Source: Christiangramia echinicola DSM 19838 (GTDB lineage Bacteria; Bacteroidota; Bacteroidia; Flavobacteriales; Flavobacteriaceae). Taken from it: 64,000 bases of DNA. The stretch covers positions 372,001 through 436,000 of the forward strand of contig NZ_AUHG01000012.1 of NCBI RefSeq assembly GCF_000423065.1, read 5' to 3'. Below, piece by piece: positions 1 through 8,698 of the stretch. Each line of letters opens with the position of its first letter. Position 1 is the first letter of the stretch. The translations under genes and the position numbers were made by a program. The notes below the pieces were generated by a model. The model worked only from the letters and a program-made list of their open reading frames with translations. It did not search any database and was not told the DNA's origin.

Positions 1-127
1 CGTCCAGAGCTAGGAAATCTGTATCTTCTTGATTCTCGACATAATATTTTTGAAGTGATTTCCCGTCATCACATGACGTAAAACCTGCCATCAATAGTAT
101 TCCTAGTAAAAATTTAATTGTCTTCAT
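1..127 (-). CDS. DUF4252-type lipoprotein, N-terminal part only
   Basis: Only the first 42 codons lie in the window; the gene runs off the left edge. The ATG at 127 is followed by a lipoprotein signal peptide ending in the lipobox TSC, so the mature protein would be anchored in a membrane by its Cys. The following residues (SLQKYYVENQE) resemble the start of the mature part of flavobacterial DUF4252 proteins. It begins only 3 bp after the stop of the upstream DUF4252 gene, so it is probably the last known member of the sigma-factor operon at 131-1612. Function is unknown. Confidence 0.6.
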   Translation of the reverse strand, partial: MKTIKFLLGILLMAGFTSCDDGKSLQKYYVENQEDTDFLALD

Positions 128-130
128 GAT

Positions 131-658
131 TTATGATTTTTTGTTGGCTTTCTTTAATTCTTCAGCTCCAGGAACTTTGAGATCTGAGGTTAACTTTGAA
201 AGTTGAGAAAGATCTATTTCTCCGGTGATACTAAGTATTACAGACATTGGCTTATCACCTTCAGATCCTTCCAGATACATAAATAATTCTCTTACATAAT
301 TATCATTCTTACCTGGTAAGGAGTAGAATTTAATATTTTGCCCGTTATCATTTACTCGCATCAACTCCTCAAGAGAACCTTTTTGAAGGTAAGACTTCAC
401 ATCGGTTGCCATTTGCGACATAATATTAGAGTTGGAAGACTTATAGATCTGGATACGATCTAAATTCTCAATGAGCTTCATATACTCCCTTGCTTCAGGA
501 TCATTTTCACTCAAATCTACTTTAGCCAGCATTTTAAACATTTTGCTGGTCATCACCATAGCATCCACATCTTTCATATCCTCATATTTCTCAAAATTTT
601 GAGACTGAGAAAACATGGGAGCCATTGCTAAGAGGAGGGTAATTACTAATTTATTCAT
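131..658 (-). CDS. DUF4252 family secreted protein
   Basis: A 175-residue protein with a short signal peptide (hydrophobic residues 4-17, then SQSQ) and a mature domain resembling DUF4252, a family common in Flavobacteriia and often next to ECF sigma factors. There is no lipobox Cys, so it is predicted to be periplasmic or secreted rather than lipid-anchored, unlike its neighbour at 1-127. It lies 11 bp downstream of the putative anti-sigma gene. The family has no established biochemical role. The sigma-factor context suggests an envelope-stress or surface function, which is inference. Confidence 0.75.
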   Translation of the reverse strand: MNKLVITLLLAMAPMFSQSQNFEKYEDMKDVDAMVMTSKMFKMLAKVDLSENDPEAREYMKLIENLDRIQIYKSSNSNIMSQMATDVKSYLQKGSLEELMRVNDNGQNIKFYSLPGKNDNYVRELFMYLEGSEGDKPMSVILSITGEIDLSQLSKLTSDLKVPGAEELKKANKKS

Positions 659-669
659 GATTTCTGATT

Positions 670-1116
670 TTAATCTATTTGAATTATTTTATTTTTCGTG
701 TTATTAAACTCTTTAAGGTAAACAAGGTCTGATTTCCCCTCATTCATAAATTGAGACACCATAGCTAAGGTCTCCTTTGCCTTTTCAAGAGCAATTTCTT
801 CCTCGGTAATGGTTCCAAGATCATTTTCGTTTAGATTTCGAGAATTATCGTTGAAGAAAAATACTCCCATTGCTACAATAAATATTGCGGCTATAGAAGT
901 CCAGATGTACCATTTATTGGTTGATTTCTCTTCTGGCTGCTCTGGTAACTTTTCATTTACCTGTTTATTTGAAAACATGAACATGAGCTGATAGCTTCTT
1001 AAATTTTCAGGAATATCGTTACGGAGAAAATATTCCCTCAGCAACTTTTCCTCGGCTAACGAAGTCTTTCCTTCATCATATCGCTCCAGAAGCTTTTCAA
1101 TTTTACTTAATTCCAT
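670..1116 (-). CDS. putative anti-sigma factor, single membrane span
   Basis: A 148-residue protein with a charged N-terminal cytoplasmic half, one transmembrane segment (about residues 69-88, beginning WYIWTSIAAIF) and a short acidic outer part. It starts inside the last codons of the ECF sigma gene (14-nt overlap), which suggests translational coupling. Size, topology and position are those expected of a membrane anti-sigma factor that holds the sigma factor until a signal arrives. No zinc-binding HxxxCxxC motif is visible, so it is not a ZAS-type anti-sigma. The call rests mainly on context. Confidence 0.6.
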   Translation of the reverse strand: MELSKIEKLLERYDEGKTSLAEEKLLREYFLRNDIPENLRSYQLMFMFSNKQVNEKLPEQPEEKSTNKWYIWTSIAAIFIVAMGVFFFNDNSRNLNENDLGTITEEEIALEKAKETLAMVSQFMNEGKSDLVYLKEFNNTKNKIIQID

Positions 1117-1612
1117 AGTTATGTTTTTTTATTAAATTTTCTCTAATCGCTTTACGTGCACGGGATAAGGAAACCCTTATTGCCGTTTGATTCATTTCCA
1201 TAATTTCAGCGATCTCGTCATAGTCGTATTGTTCTATATCCCTTAACTGGAATATCATTTTCTGTTGTTCCGGTAAACTGGCAACAATCCTGCCTAACCA
1301 TTCCATTTCATCGTTTACTTCTATCTCAGATTGCAGGGATTGATTTTTACTTTCATAATTCTGATGAACGATTCTAAGATTATTATTTTGCTTCAGTTTT
1401 AACTGGTCCAAACAATAATTTTTAGTGACCGTCATTGCAAAAGCTTCGACATTGGCATAATGCTTGATCTTTTGTTTGCGATTCCATAATTTAAGAATCA
1501 CCTCCTGAGTGGCATCTTCGGCTGCTTCCTTTGAAGTTAATAACCGCAATGCTAATCTATACATCTTATCCTTAACCGGATTTATTATTTCAAGGAAGGT
1601 ATGTTCTTTCAT
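1103..1612 (-). CDS. ECF-type RNA polymerase sigma factor
   Basis: A 169-residue sigma-70 family protein of the extracytoplasmic type. Region 2 (about residues 10-75) carries the typical run EEAAEDATQEVILKLW. Region 4 (about 110-160) has LPEQQKMIFQLRD followed by the helix-turn-helix YDYDEIAEIMEMNQTAIRVSLSRARKAI. The ATG at 1612 was chosen over an upstream start at 1663 because the family normally begins near this point and the extra 17 residues look like non-coding sequence. It heads an operon with the putative anti-sigma and two DUF4252 genes. Confidence 0.9.
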   Translation of the reverse strand: MKEHTFLEIINPVKDKMYRLALRLLTSKEAAEDATQEVILKLWNRKQKIKHYANVEAFAMTVTKNYCLDQLKLKQNNNLRIVHQNYESKNQSLQSEIEVNDEMEWLGRIVASLPEQQKMIFQLRDIEQYDYDEIAEIMEMNQTAIRVSLSRARKAIRENLIKKHNYGIK

Positions 1613-1752
1613 TAGGTTGTGGTTAGTTTTATACTGCCTTCTCAACTTTACAACGAATCTCAAATAGTTTTGTTACAAATTATTTTTTAATTGTAGATAT
1701 GTAGCTATTTTTAGAAAAAATTGTTAGAAAAATATTAACCCTAAACTTAATT

Positions 1753-3249
1753 ATGAAAATTTATAAATTTTTACTCCTTACCATTCTTTCATTCGGCCTT
1801 TTCACCTCCTGCTCAGACGATGACAGTCCAGGTCCAAAATCGACCGACTTACCGGGAGAAGAACCAAATAGTAGCGTCCAGTTAGAAGTTAAAGATTTTG
1901 TCTGGAAGGCTATGAATAATATATATGTTTATAAAAGTGATGTGCCTGTTTTAGGAGATAGCTATTTCTCTACTCAAAATGAATTAAATGATTATTTAGA
2001 AGATTGGGATTCACCTGAGGATTTGTTTTATGAAGGGCTCCGTTCAGATCAGGATAGATTTAGCTGGGTGGTTGATGATTATGAAATCCTGGAAAGTCAA
2101 CTACAAGCTACAAATAAGTCTGCTGGTTTTAAGTACGATTGGGCAAGAGTACCAAATAGTGATACTAGGCTGGTTGCCTTTGTAGTTTATGTATCTCCTA
2201 ATGGTCCGGCAGACCAGGCTGGGCTCAAACGAGGGGATTATATCACTGAAGTAAATGGCCAAACGATCACCATTGATAATTATAGAAACGGGATATTTAA
2301 TCCTGATATTTTAAATCTTGGATTGTCTGTGATTGAAGAAGGCCAGGCAGTTTCTTCGGGAGATCCAATTTCAATTACTAAAAATGTTTTTAAGGAAGAG
2401 ACTATTCCAGTAAAAAAGGTTTTCACTCAAGACGGTGTGAAAATAGGTTACATACTTCTTTCAACCTTCTTAGGTGAACGTGGAGTAGATGATGCCAGGC
2501 TGAACGATGTATTTGGTGAATTTAAATCGGAGAATATTGAAGAGTTAATAGTCGATGTCCGTTATAACCAGGGAGGATGGTCAGACTTCTCTTCAGACTT
2601 AGGAAGTATGGTAACTGGTCAATTTGAAAATAAAATATTCACGAAACAACAATGGAATGATACTTATCAAACCTATTTCGAGGAGGAAAACCCAGAAAGA
2701 CTAGTTAGCAGATTTGATTCAAAAGTAATTAATGGAGATGAAATTAACAGTCTTAACCTCAACAAGGTTTATGTAATTGCAACCGGAAGGAGTTATTCGG
2801 CTAGCGAAAGCTTTATAATTGGTTTAGAGCCTTATATTGATGTAATTCATATTGGAACCGCTACTGGAGGTAAATTTCAAGGTTCAGTAACCATGTATGA
2901 TGGTGATAATTTCGGAAAAACCAACATAAATACAAATCATAAATATGCCATTCAGCCTTTGGTATATAAATATGCCAATGCTAATGGATATACAGATTTT
3001 GTGAATGGATTAGAACCTGATGTTATAATTGAGGAATATCCATCAACTCTGGGACAGTTAGGGGATCTGGATGAGCCATTATTATCTGAGGCAATTTCCC
3101 AGATAACAGGTGTTAGAAGCCAAATACCTGAAGAAATTAATCGATGGGAATCTGGCAATTTAAAAGTAGAGTCTGAAAAAGGTTACTTCATTGATTCACC
3201 AGAACCTTTTAAAGGCCTATCTAGAAAAAAATCGATTTTTATAAAATAA
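1753..3249 (+). CDS. S41 family peptidase lipoprotein with PDZ domain
   Basis: A 498-residue C-terminal-processing-peptidase-like protein. It has a lipoprotein signal peptide with lipobox TSC (Cys20). A PDZ domain spans about residues 125-215 (SPNGPADQAGLKRGDYI), followed by the S41 tail-specific protease core at about 225-450. The segment DVRYNQGG (about 268-275) and the nucleophile motif YSASE (Ser349) are visible. It is probably exposed in the periplasm or on the surface, where it would degrade or process proteins. It is monocistronic, followed by a clear terminator and a convergent gene. The substrate cannot be read from the sequence. Confidence 0.88.
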   Translation: MKIYKFLLLTILSFGLFTSCSDDDSPGPKSTDLPGEEPNSSVQLEVKDFVWKAMNNIYVYKSDVPVLGDSYFSTQNELNDYLEDWDSPEDLFYEGLRSDQDRFSWVVDDYEILESQLQATNKSAGFKYDWARVPNSDTRLVAFVVYVSPNGPADQAGLKRGDYITEVNGQTITIDNYRNGIFNPDILNLGLSVIEEGQAVSSGDPISITKNVFKEETIPVKKVFTQDGVKIGYILLSTFLGERGVDDARLNDVFGEFKSENIEELIVDVRYNQGGWSDFSSDLGSMVTGQFENKIFTKQQWNDTYQTYFEEENPERLVSRFDSKVINGDEINSLNLNKVYVIATGRSYSASESFIIGLEPYIDVIHIGTATGGKFQGSVTMYDGDNFGKTNINTNHKYAIQPLVYKYANANGYTDFVNGLEPDVIIEEYPSTLGQLGDLDEPLLSEAISQITGVRSQIPEEINRWESGNLKVESEKGYFIDSPEPFKGLSRKKSIFIK

Positions 3250-3267
3250 TTTTCTTTAGACAAAAAT

Positions 3268-3293
3268 AAACCCGCTGTATAGCGGGTTTTTTT
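3268..3293. terminator. bidirectional intrinsic terminator
   Basis: The stem AAACCCGCT/AGCGGGTTT has a 4-nt loop and a T-run on the plus strand, and an A-rich left flank that gives a T-rich tail on the minus strand. It lies between the convergent S41 peptidase gene and the btuG-like gene and can serve both. Confidence 0.85.
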
Positions 3294-3311
3294 ATGTTTA
3301 TAAATTAGGTG

Positions 3312-4382
3312 CTAATTAAAGTAAATCCCATTAGGATTTATTCCAGTGGTATACCTATCCAGTAGACTTCCATCATTCAGATCATAAATTAAAAGATCTC
3401 CATTTCCAGTAAAATCTACTCTTGGAGAGGCTACATAAATTTTATTTTCAACGATCTCAAAGCCATATAATACAGAAACTTCTTCCAGAGTAAATTCTGG
3501 AATAATAGGTAGATCACCACCTATATCGTATTTATATACAGATTTATTTATAGTTAGGTAAACTGCACCGTTAGAAAACCTTAAATTATTAGGGTGTATT
3601 GTATTATCAGGAAATTTGAAACTCTCTACAACTCCATTGGTAGTTAAATCTATACGAGTCAATTCTCCGGCAGTTTCTTCATCAGCATAAGCAGGCTTCC
3701 CAGATGAAAGGACCCATAGATCATTACCGTTAACAACTATAGAATTTGGAATATGCCCCACTTCAATTTCATTTGCGAGCTCATTTGAAGTTCCATTAAT
3801 AACTGACACTATATTATTAAAGGAAAAACCTCCTTTATGAGCTACATAAAGTAAACCGGCGTGCTCTATTAATTTTTCCGGACCTTCGGCAACTGGTATG
3901 GCTTGTTTAAAACTAAAGTCTAACAAACTGAATACAGCAACAAAATCGTCATTAGGGTCCATCCCATCTCCCCAATTACTTACATATAAATTATTCCCTA
4001 TTATTTCGGCAAATCTTGGATTGGACAGATTCGAACTAATTGTACCTAAACTTTCAAAAGTAAACCTGTTTACGATCTCGATCTTATTAGAGACATTAAC
4101 CACGACCGCAGCTATATTTTCATGTAATTCGATACTTTGTGCTGTATCGCCAAGTGGAGCGCCATTAATATTGGCAAAAATTGAAGCGCTGTTTACCTGT
4201 TCCTCTTCATTAATAAAACTCACAGATGCATTTGAAGATCCAAAATTTCCTTCATTCAAAACAAAGATACCAGACTGGAATTCAGCTTCAGTTTCTGGCA
4301 TAGGGCAGCAATACTGGTCATCTTCACAGGAGTTTAAAAAGATCGCGATAGAAAATAATAGAAATAAGTGTTTGTAGTTCAT
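3312..4382 (-). CDS. btuG: BtuG-like surface lipoprotein, YncE/DUF5074 beta-propeller
   Basis: A 356-residue protein with a lipoprotein signal peptide (lipobox NSC, Cys19). Its body is made of repeated propeller blades of the YncE/DUF5074 type; blade-like strands such as GNNLYVSNWG, NDLWVLSSG and ENKIYVASP recur at about 45-residue intervals. In Bacteroides, BtuG is a surface propeller that binds cobalamin tightly and delivers it to the TonB-dependent receptor BtuB. Here the gene lies 2 bp downstream of a BtuB-like receptor, and both sit behind a cobalamin riboswitch, which supports the same role. Sequence alone cannot prove cobalamin binding. Confidence 0.72.
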   Translation of the reverse strand: MNYKHLFLLFSIAIFLNSCEDDQYCCPMPETEAEFQSGIFVLNEGNFGSSNASVSFINEEEQVNSASIFANINGAPLGDTAQSIELHENIAAVVVNVSNKIEIVNRFTFESLGTISSNLSNPRFAEIIGNNLYVSNWGDGMDPNDDFVAVFSLLDFSFKQAIPVAEGPEKLIEHAGLLYVAHKGGFSFNNIVSVINGTSNELANEIEVGHIPNSIVVNGNDLWVLSSGKPAYADEETAGELTRIDLTTNGVVESFKFPDNTIHPNNLRFSNGAVYLTINKSVYKYDIGGDLPIIPEFTLEEVSVLYGFEIVENKIYVASPRVDFTGNGDLLIYDLNDGSLLDRYTTGINPNGIYFN

Positions 4383-4384
4383 GT

Positions 4385-6214
4385 TTAAAAATTGAATGTT
4401 AGTGTTGATTGTAAAGATCTACCGGGCATAATTCGAGAAGGCAGACTTTGATATTTCTCATTAAAAAGATTATTTACCTGTACGCTTAATCCAATTTCGG
4501 GTTTGCTAGAGATTGTATATCCAACTCTAAAATTGGATAATAAATAGGCTTCTATTTCGTAGGCATTATCTGAAGATGTATATATGCTTCCATTATATAG
4601 CGATTGCCAAAACAATGAAAAACCTTCAATATCATAACCTGCAGAAATTGTCCCCTTATGTTTTGGAGTATAAATAAGCTGTTTATCTGTTTCCTTATCT
4701 ATAGACCTGGTAAATGCATAGGTCCCACTTAGATTTAATGGCTTTCCAAGCAAATTTGAAGTCCAGTCAGCAAAGAGTTCCAGGCCATAATTATTTGCTT
4801 CGGCAGTATTTACAGGTCGCCAAAGTCCAGCCTCATCTGGAACCCATCTAATAAGGTTATCAATATCAATAAAATACGCGGTCAGGTTTAGATTAAGTTC
4901 ATTGAAACTGAATTCATTACCAATTTCTGCCTGAATAGAAGTTTCTGGGTCCAGATCTAAATTCCCTCCATTAGGCCAGTAGAGATCATTAAAGGTTGGA
5001 ATTCTGAAGTTCCGGGAGGAATTAATTCTTAGGAGATAATTCTCTGAAAATTGATAAGACGCTCCCGCAGAAAATAATAATGGCGAATTATATTCCTCGG
5101 TAATTTCCTGTCTTAAGCTTAATTTATATTTAAGATCTTCAATGCTGTGGTTCCATAACACCGACACCCCTCCTATTTCCCTGGTTTCATTTTCAATTCC
5201 TGCACCTTTTCCTTTAACGCTGGTATAATCTGCAATAAAATTTAGTTTCTTCTCAGAGGAAAATTCATATCCCAGATCGTATTTTATAATTCCTGTATTG
5301 GCTTCACCAAAACTATAATTACCTGAATCACGGTTTTCATAATATTTAAAGGCCTCTCCTAACCAGGCAAATTTCAGGCTACTGGTGAAATTTCCGGTGA
5401 AAGCCTTCCATTCCAGAAGGTTCCTGGAATTTCTATCCTCATATTTACTATTAGAAGGCTGAGTTATTGTTCCTGAAAAGCCCCTGTCACCCTGGTAATA
5501 ATTTGAATAGAATTTGAAAATATTAGAATCACCCACCCACTGCGCTAAAGAGGCACTAAAAGATGCATTATAAAAATCTCCATTCTCATTATAAATATCG
5601 GTTCCACGGTATTCAAAATCATTTTCAGAACTTATTCCAGTTAAACCAATATTCAAGCTGGTAGTTTCATTAGAAAATTTACCGTTATATGTGGCCTGGT
5701 ACGTATCAAAACTGCCATATCCCAGGTTTAATTGATTTACTGAATTTCCGCTGAAAGTAAATTCGTTGTTAAGATGAATAGTTCCACCAATGGCACCACT
5801 ACCATAAACCACACTTCCTCCCCCTGGCCTCAAGCTTATATTATCAAACACCTTCGTATTTATAGTATTAAAATCTGTTTGACCGGTAAACTGAGAATTG
5901 ATATTAATACCATTCCAGACCACTGCTGTTTGAGATGCCCCGGTCCCTCTTACAGATGCTGACGAAACCATGCCGTACCCGTTTTCACGGAAAAAGAAAG
6001 GAGAATTGAATTTTAAGATTGAAGTTAATAATGGTTCAGATTGCTGAATAATAGAATCATCTAGTACTTTCACCAGCTGTCCTTCAGAATTGGTTTTAAG
6101 TCTAACATCGCTTAATCTAACTTCATCAAGCCAGTTAATAGAATCGTTTTGAGCCACTGTATCTAAACAAGAGCACCCAATAATAATGAATAAAAGGAAT
6201 ATATTTCTGTTCAT
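4385..6214 (-). CDS. btuB: TonB-dependent cobalamin receptor, BtuB-like
   Basis: A 609-residue outer-membrane receptor with a signal peptide (about residues 1-21). A plug domain spans about 45-155 (SSASVRGTGASQTAVVWNGI, GGGSVVYGSGAIGGTI). A 22-strand-type barrel follows, ending in the sequence TLTFNF with a C-terminal Phe typical of outer-membrane barrels. The 609-residue length is close to BtuB and much shorter than SusC-type receptors, and no SusD-like partner is present. The cobalamin riboswitch directly upstream and btuFCD across the promoter region support B12 as the substrate. It should be repressed when B12 is plentiful. Confidence 0.88.
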   Translation of the reverse strand: MNRNIFLLFIIIGCSCLDTVAQNDSINWLDEVRLSDVRLKTNSEGQLVKVLDDSIIQQSEPLLTSILKFNSPFFFRENGYGMVSSASVRGTGASQTAVVWNGININSQFTGQTDFNTINTKVFDNISLRPGGGSVVYGSGAIGGTIHLNNEFTFSGNSVNQLNLGYGSFDTYQATYNGKFSNETTSLNIGLTGISSENDFEYRGTDIYNENGDFYNASFSASLAQWVGDSNIFKFYSNYYQGDRGFSGTITQPSNSKYEDRNSRNLLEWKAFTGNFTSSLKFAWLGEAFKYYENRDSGNYSFGEANTGIIKYDLGYEFSSEKKLNFIADYTSVKGKGAGIENETREIGGVSVLWNHSIEDLKYKLSLRQEITEEYNSPLLFSAGASYQFSENYLLRINSSRNFRIPTFNDLYWPNGGNLDLDPETSIQAEIGNEFSFNELNLNLTAYFIDIDNLIRWVPDEAGLWRPVNTAEANNYGLELFADWTSNLLGKPLNLSGTYAFTRSIDKETDKQLIYTPKHKGTISAGYDIEGFSLFWQSLYNGSIYTSSDNAYEIEAYLLSNFRVGYTISSKPEIGLSVQVNNLFNEKYQSLPSRIMPGRSLQSTLTFNF

Positions 6215-6261
6215 AATCTGCCGACCTTTATCCCGAAAGTCACTCGATATTAGTTGAAATT

Positions 6262-6441
6262 CAGGCAGGTCTCCTGGCTCACGTACTGCAATTCACCTTC
6301 CCATTCCTAAAGAACAGTGGTTTGAAGAATTATTGCAGCCACCCTAAAGGGCTAAGCTTACAGTTGCGGGAACAGCTCAGGTTTAGAAATTAACTCTTCT
6401 CCCTGATTCCCTTTTAATCCACACAGAAATAAATCGGTGTT
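6262..6441 (-). promoter_or_regulatory. cobalamin (AdoCbl-type) riboswitch
   Basis: Read on the minus strand, the conserved landmarks of the cobalamin riboswitch occur in order. They are the AAAAGGGAA segment (about 6405-6413), the core GCTGTTCCCGCAACTGTAA (about 6358-6376), the CCACTG segment (about 6315-6322), GGGAAGGTG (about 6294-6303), and the B12 box GTGAGCCAGGAGACCTGCC (6264-6282). It ends about 48 nt before the btuB start, leaving room for an expression platform. No strong terminator hairpin is visible there, so control of translation initiation is the likelier mode. Confidence 0.95.
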
Positions 6442-6458
6442 GAACCAAAATTTCGAGA

Positions 6459-6494
6459 CAAAATTAAACAAATTAGTTTGGTAACCGATTCAAA
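6459..6494 (-). promoter_or_regulatory. predicted promoter of the riboswitch-btuB-btuG transcript
   Basis: The minus strand has an exact -7 box TAATTTTG at 6459-6466. A TTTG element lies at 6491-6494, separated by 24 nt, slightly longer than the usual Bacteroidetes spacing. Transcription would start near 6452, just before the riboswitch. Confidence 0.5.
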
Positions 6495-6508
6495 AAATTA
6501 AATAATCT

Positions 6509-6516
6509 TACTTTTG
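6509..6516 (+). promoter_or_regulatory. -7 box of the btuFCD promoter
   Basis: TACTTTTG matches TAnnTTTG exactly and lies 14 bp before the chosen GTG start of btuF. This gives a very short leader of about 8 nt. No -33 TTTG is found at the right distance. Confidence 0.5.
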
Positions 6517-6530
6517 ATTTCAAATTGACC

Positions 6531-7667
6531 GTGTTGAAAAAATTTCTTTTCCTATTTCTTAGTCTTACAACGCTTGCATGCAAGGACAGCTCGAAAAGCC
6601 AAAAAACTACTTCTAATGAAGGAATTGAAATGTCTATTGAGAATGCAAAAGGCTTTACCATAAAAGAATTCCAAGGCTACAGCCTTATCGAAGTTAAAAC
6701 TCCCTGGCCAGATGCTGAAAAACCCTTCAGGTATATATTTAAGGAAAGTGGAAGTACCTTGCCGGAAAATCTCAAATATGACCAGATAATTCAGGTACCA
6801 GTTGAAAAAGTCGTTATCACCTCAACCACTCACATCCCGGCTATAGAAGCTTTGAACAAAGAAAATACGATAAAAGGGTTTCCTGGATTAAATTATATTT
6901 CTTCAGATAAAACAAGGAAGCTTATAGATAAAGGTGAAATTTCAGAATTGGGTCAGAATGAAAATATCAATACCGAAGTACTTATAGAACTTGCGCCGAA
7001 TGTGGTAATTGGATTTGCAATTAATGCTTCCAATAAAAGTTTTGAGACCATCCAGAAGACAGGAATTCCTGTAATTTATAACGGTGACTGGACAGAACAA
7101 ACTCCTTTAGGCAAGGCAGAATGGATCAAGTTTTTCGGAGCTTTATACGGAAAGGAAAATGAAGCAACGGAAATATTCAACGAAATTAAATCTGAGTATA
7201 ATTCAGCTAAAGAATTAGCACAAACTGCCGAAAATAGTCCAAATGTTATAAGCGGAGCGATGTATAATGACAATTGGTATATGCCCTATGGAAATTCCTG
7301 GCAGGCTCAATTTTTAAAAGATGCTAATGCCAATTATCTATATGCCGACACTCAGGGTGACGGCAGCCTTTCCCTCGCCTTTGAAAGCGTATTGGAAAAA
7401 GCGGAAGACGCTGAATACTGGGTTAGTTCCGGGCAGTTTACCTCTTATGAACAACTTTTCAATGAATCTGAACATTACAAAAGATTCAATGCCGTAAAGA
7501 ATAAAAATGTTTATAGTGTAAGTTTGTCCCAGGGAGAAACTGGCGGAATCCTTTTTTATGAATTAGGACCACAGAGACCAGACCTTATTTTAAAAGACCT
7601 GATCTCAATTTTTCACCCGGATCTGCTTAAAGACTACGAACCGGTATTTTACAAACCGCTTAATTAA
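6531..7667 (+). CDS. btuF: cobalamin ABC transporter substrate-binding lipoprotein, BtuF-like
   Basis: About 378 residues. A lipoprotein signal peptide with lipobox LAC precedes a class III periplasmic binding protein fold, including LIELAPNVVIGF and the linker-helix arrangement seen in BtuF/FhuD/FecB proteins. No ATG lies near the start; the candidates are TTG 6525, GTG 6531 and TTG 6534. GTG 6531 is preferred because it leaves a compact Lys-Lys n-region. The stop shares its last A with the btuC start (TAATG), implying coupled translation. The B12 riboswitch locus next door supports cobalamin as the ligand. By sequence alone it could also be a ferric-siderophore binding protein. Confidence 0.82.
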   Translation: MLKKFLFLFLSLTTLACKDSSKSQKTTSNEGIEMSIENAKGFTIKEFQGYSLIEVKTPWPDAEKPFRYIFKESGSTLPENLKYDQIIQVPVEKVVITSTTHIPAIEALNKENTIKGFPGLNYISSDKTRKLIDKGEISELGQNENINTEVLIELAPNVVIGFAINASNKSFETIQKTGIPVIYNGDWTEQTPLGKAEWIKFFGALYGKENEATEIFNEIKSEYNSAKELAQTAENSPNVISGAMYNDNWYMPYGNSWQAQFLKDANANYLYADTQGDGSLSLAFESVLEKAEDAEYWVSSGQFTSYEQLFNESEHYKRFNAVKNKNVYSVSLSQGETGGILFYELGPQRPDLILKDLISIFHPDLLKDYEPVFYKPLN

Positions 7668-8698
7668 TGTTAAACCAGAAGAAATACACTTTCTCGATCT
7701 TATTACTTTTCCTGGCAGTAGTCCTAACCGGATTACTTAACATTAGCCTGGGTTCAGTAAGTATTCCCATATCAGAAGTTACCTCTTCTCTTTTGGGATT
7801 TGAAGTTGAAAAGGAGACCTGGCGATATATAGTTTTAAACTATAGATTACCCAAAGCCATTACCGCAATAATAACGGGATCAGGACTTGCTGTTAGCGGT
7901 TTATTGATGCAAACCCTATTTAGAAATCCCCTGGCAGGACCTTATGTCTTAGGCCTTAGTAGTGGAGCCAGCCTGGGTGTAGCGATCGTTTTTATGGGCG
8001 CCTCTGTTTTTGGAGCTTCTTTCGCAGCGACCTTACTTTCAAAATGGAGTCTCGTAATAGCTTCCAGCCTTGGAAGTTTACTGGTGCTATTTGCCGTAAT
8101 ACTAGCTTCTATCCGCTTAAGAGACACTATGGCTATACTTATCATAGGATTGATGTTTGCGAGCCTTACAGCCGCTATAGTTAGTGTTCTGGCTTATTTT
8201 AGTCCGGCGTCACAATTACAACAATACGTATTCTGGTCATATGGTAGCCTGGGTGACCTTAGCTGGGATGAAGTAATGATCCTGAGTTTATTCTGGATCG
8301 TTGGTCTTTTAATTAGCATTGGGAGTATCAAGAATTTAAACTCCCTGCTACTTGGAGAACAATACGCCAGAAGCCTGGGAACGAATATTAAAAGAAACAG
8401 GTTTGCGATCATCATAGCTACCAGTCTTCTTGCAGGAAGCATAACAGCTTTCGCGGGACCTATAGCTTTTGTTGGTCTTGCTGTACCACATTTGATAAGG
8501 CAGATCATCCCTTCTGCTAATCATATAACACTGGTACCAGCAGTTATTTTTGGCGGGGCAATTTTAATGCTTTTATGTGATATCATTGCGCAATTACCAG
8601 GAAGTGAGTTTAGTTTACCAATAAACGCCATAACTTCTATAATAGGTGCACCAGTTGTTATCTGGTTGCTGGTAAGAAAAAGAAAGTTCAATTTTTAA
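7667..8698 (+). CDS. btuC: cobalamin ABC transporter permease, BtuC-like
   Basis: A 343-residue FecCD/BtuC-family permease with about ten transmembrane helices. Family motifs include ITGSGLAVSGLLMQTLFRNPLAGPYVLG near residues 64-94 and GPIAFVGLAVPHLIR near 264-278. The homodimer would form the inner-membrane channel receiving substrate from BtuF. It is joined to both neighbours by TAATG overlaps, so btuFCD forms one translationally coupled operon. Confidence 0.88.
   Translation: MLNQKKYTFSILLLFLAVVLTGLLNISLGSVSIPISEVTSSLLGFEVEKETWRYIVLNYRLPKAITAIITGSGLAVSGLLMQTLFRNPLAGPYVLGLSSGASLGVAIVFMGASVFGASFAATLLSKWSLVIASSLGSLLVLFAVILASIRLRDTMAILIIGLMFASLTAAIVSVLAYFSPASQLQQYVFWSYGSLGDLSWDEVMILSLFWIVGLLISIGSIKNLNSLLLGEQYARSLGTNIKRNRFAIIIATSLLAGSITAFAGPIAFVGLAVPHLIRQIIPSANHITLVPAVIFGGAILMLLCDIIAQLPGSEFSLPINAITSIIGAPVVIWLLVRKRKFNF

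Noticed and set aside
3898-4377. A 159-codon plus-strand frame inside the btuG-like gene
   Set aside because: It mirrors the coding frame of a lipoprotein with clear propeller repeats; no start signal or family features.
6441-6531. Control of btuFCD by the cobalamin riboswitch
   Set aside because: All riboswitch landmarks read on the minus strand only and lie outside the predicted btuFCD transcript.
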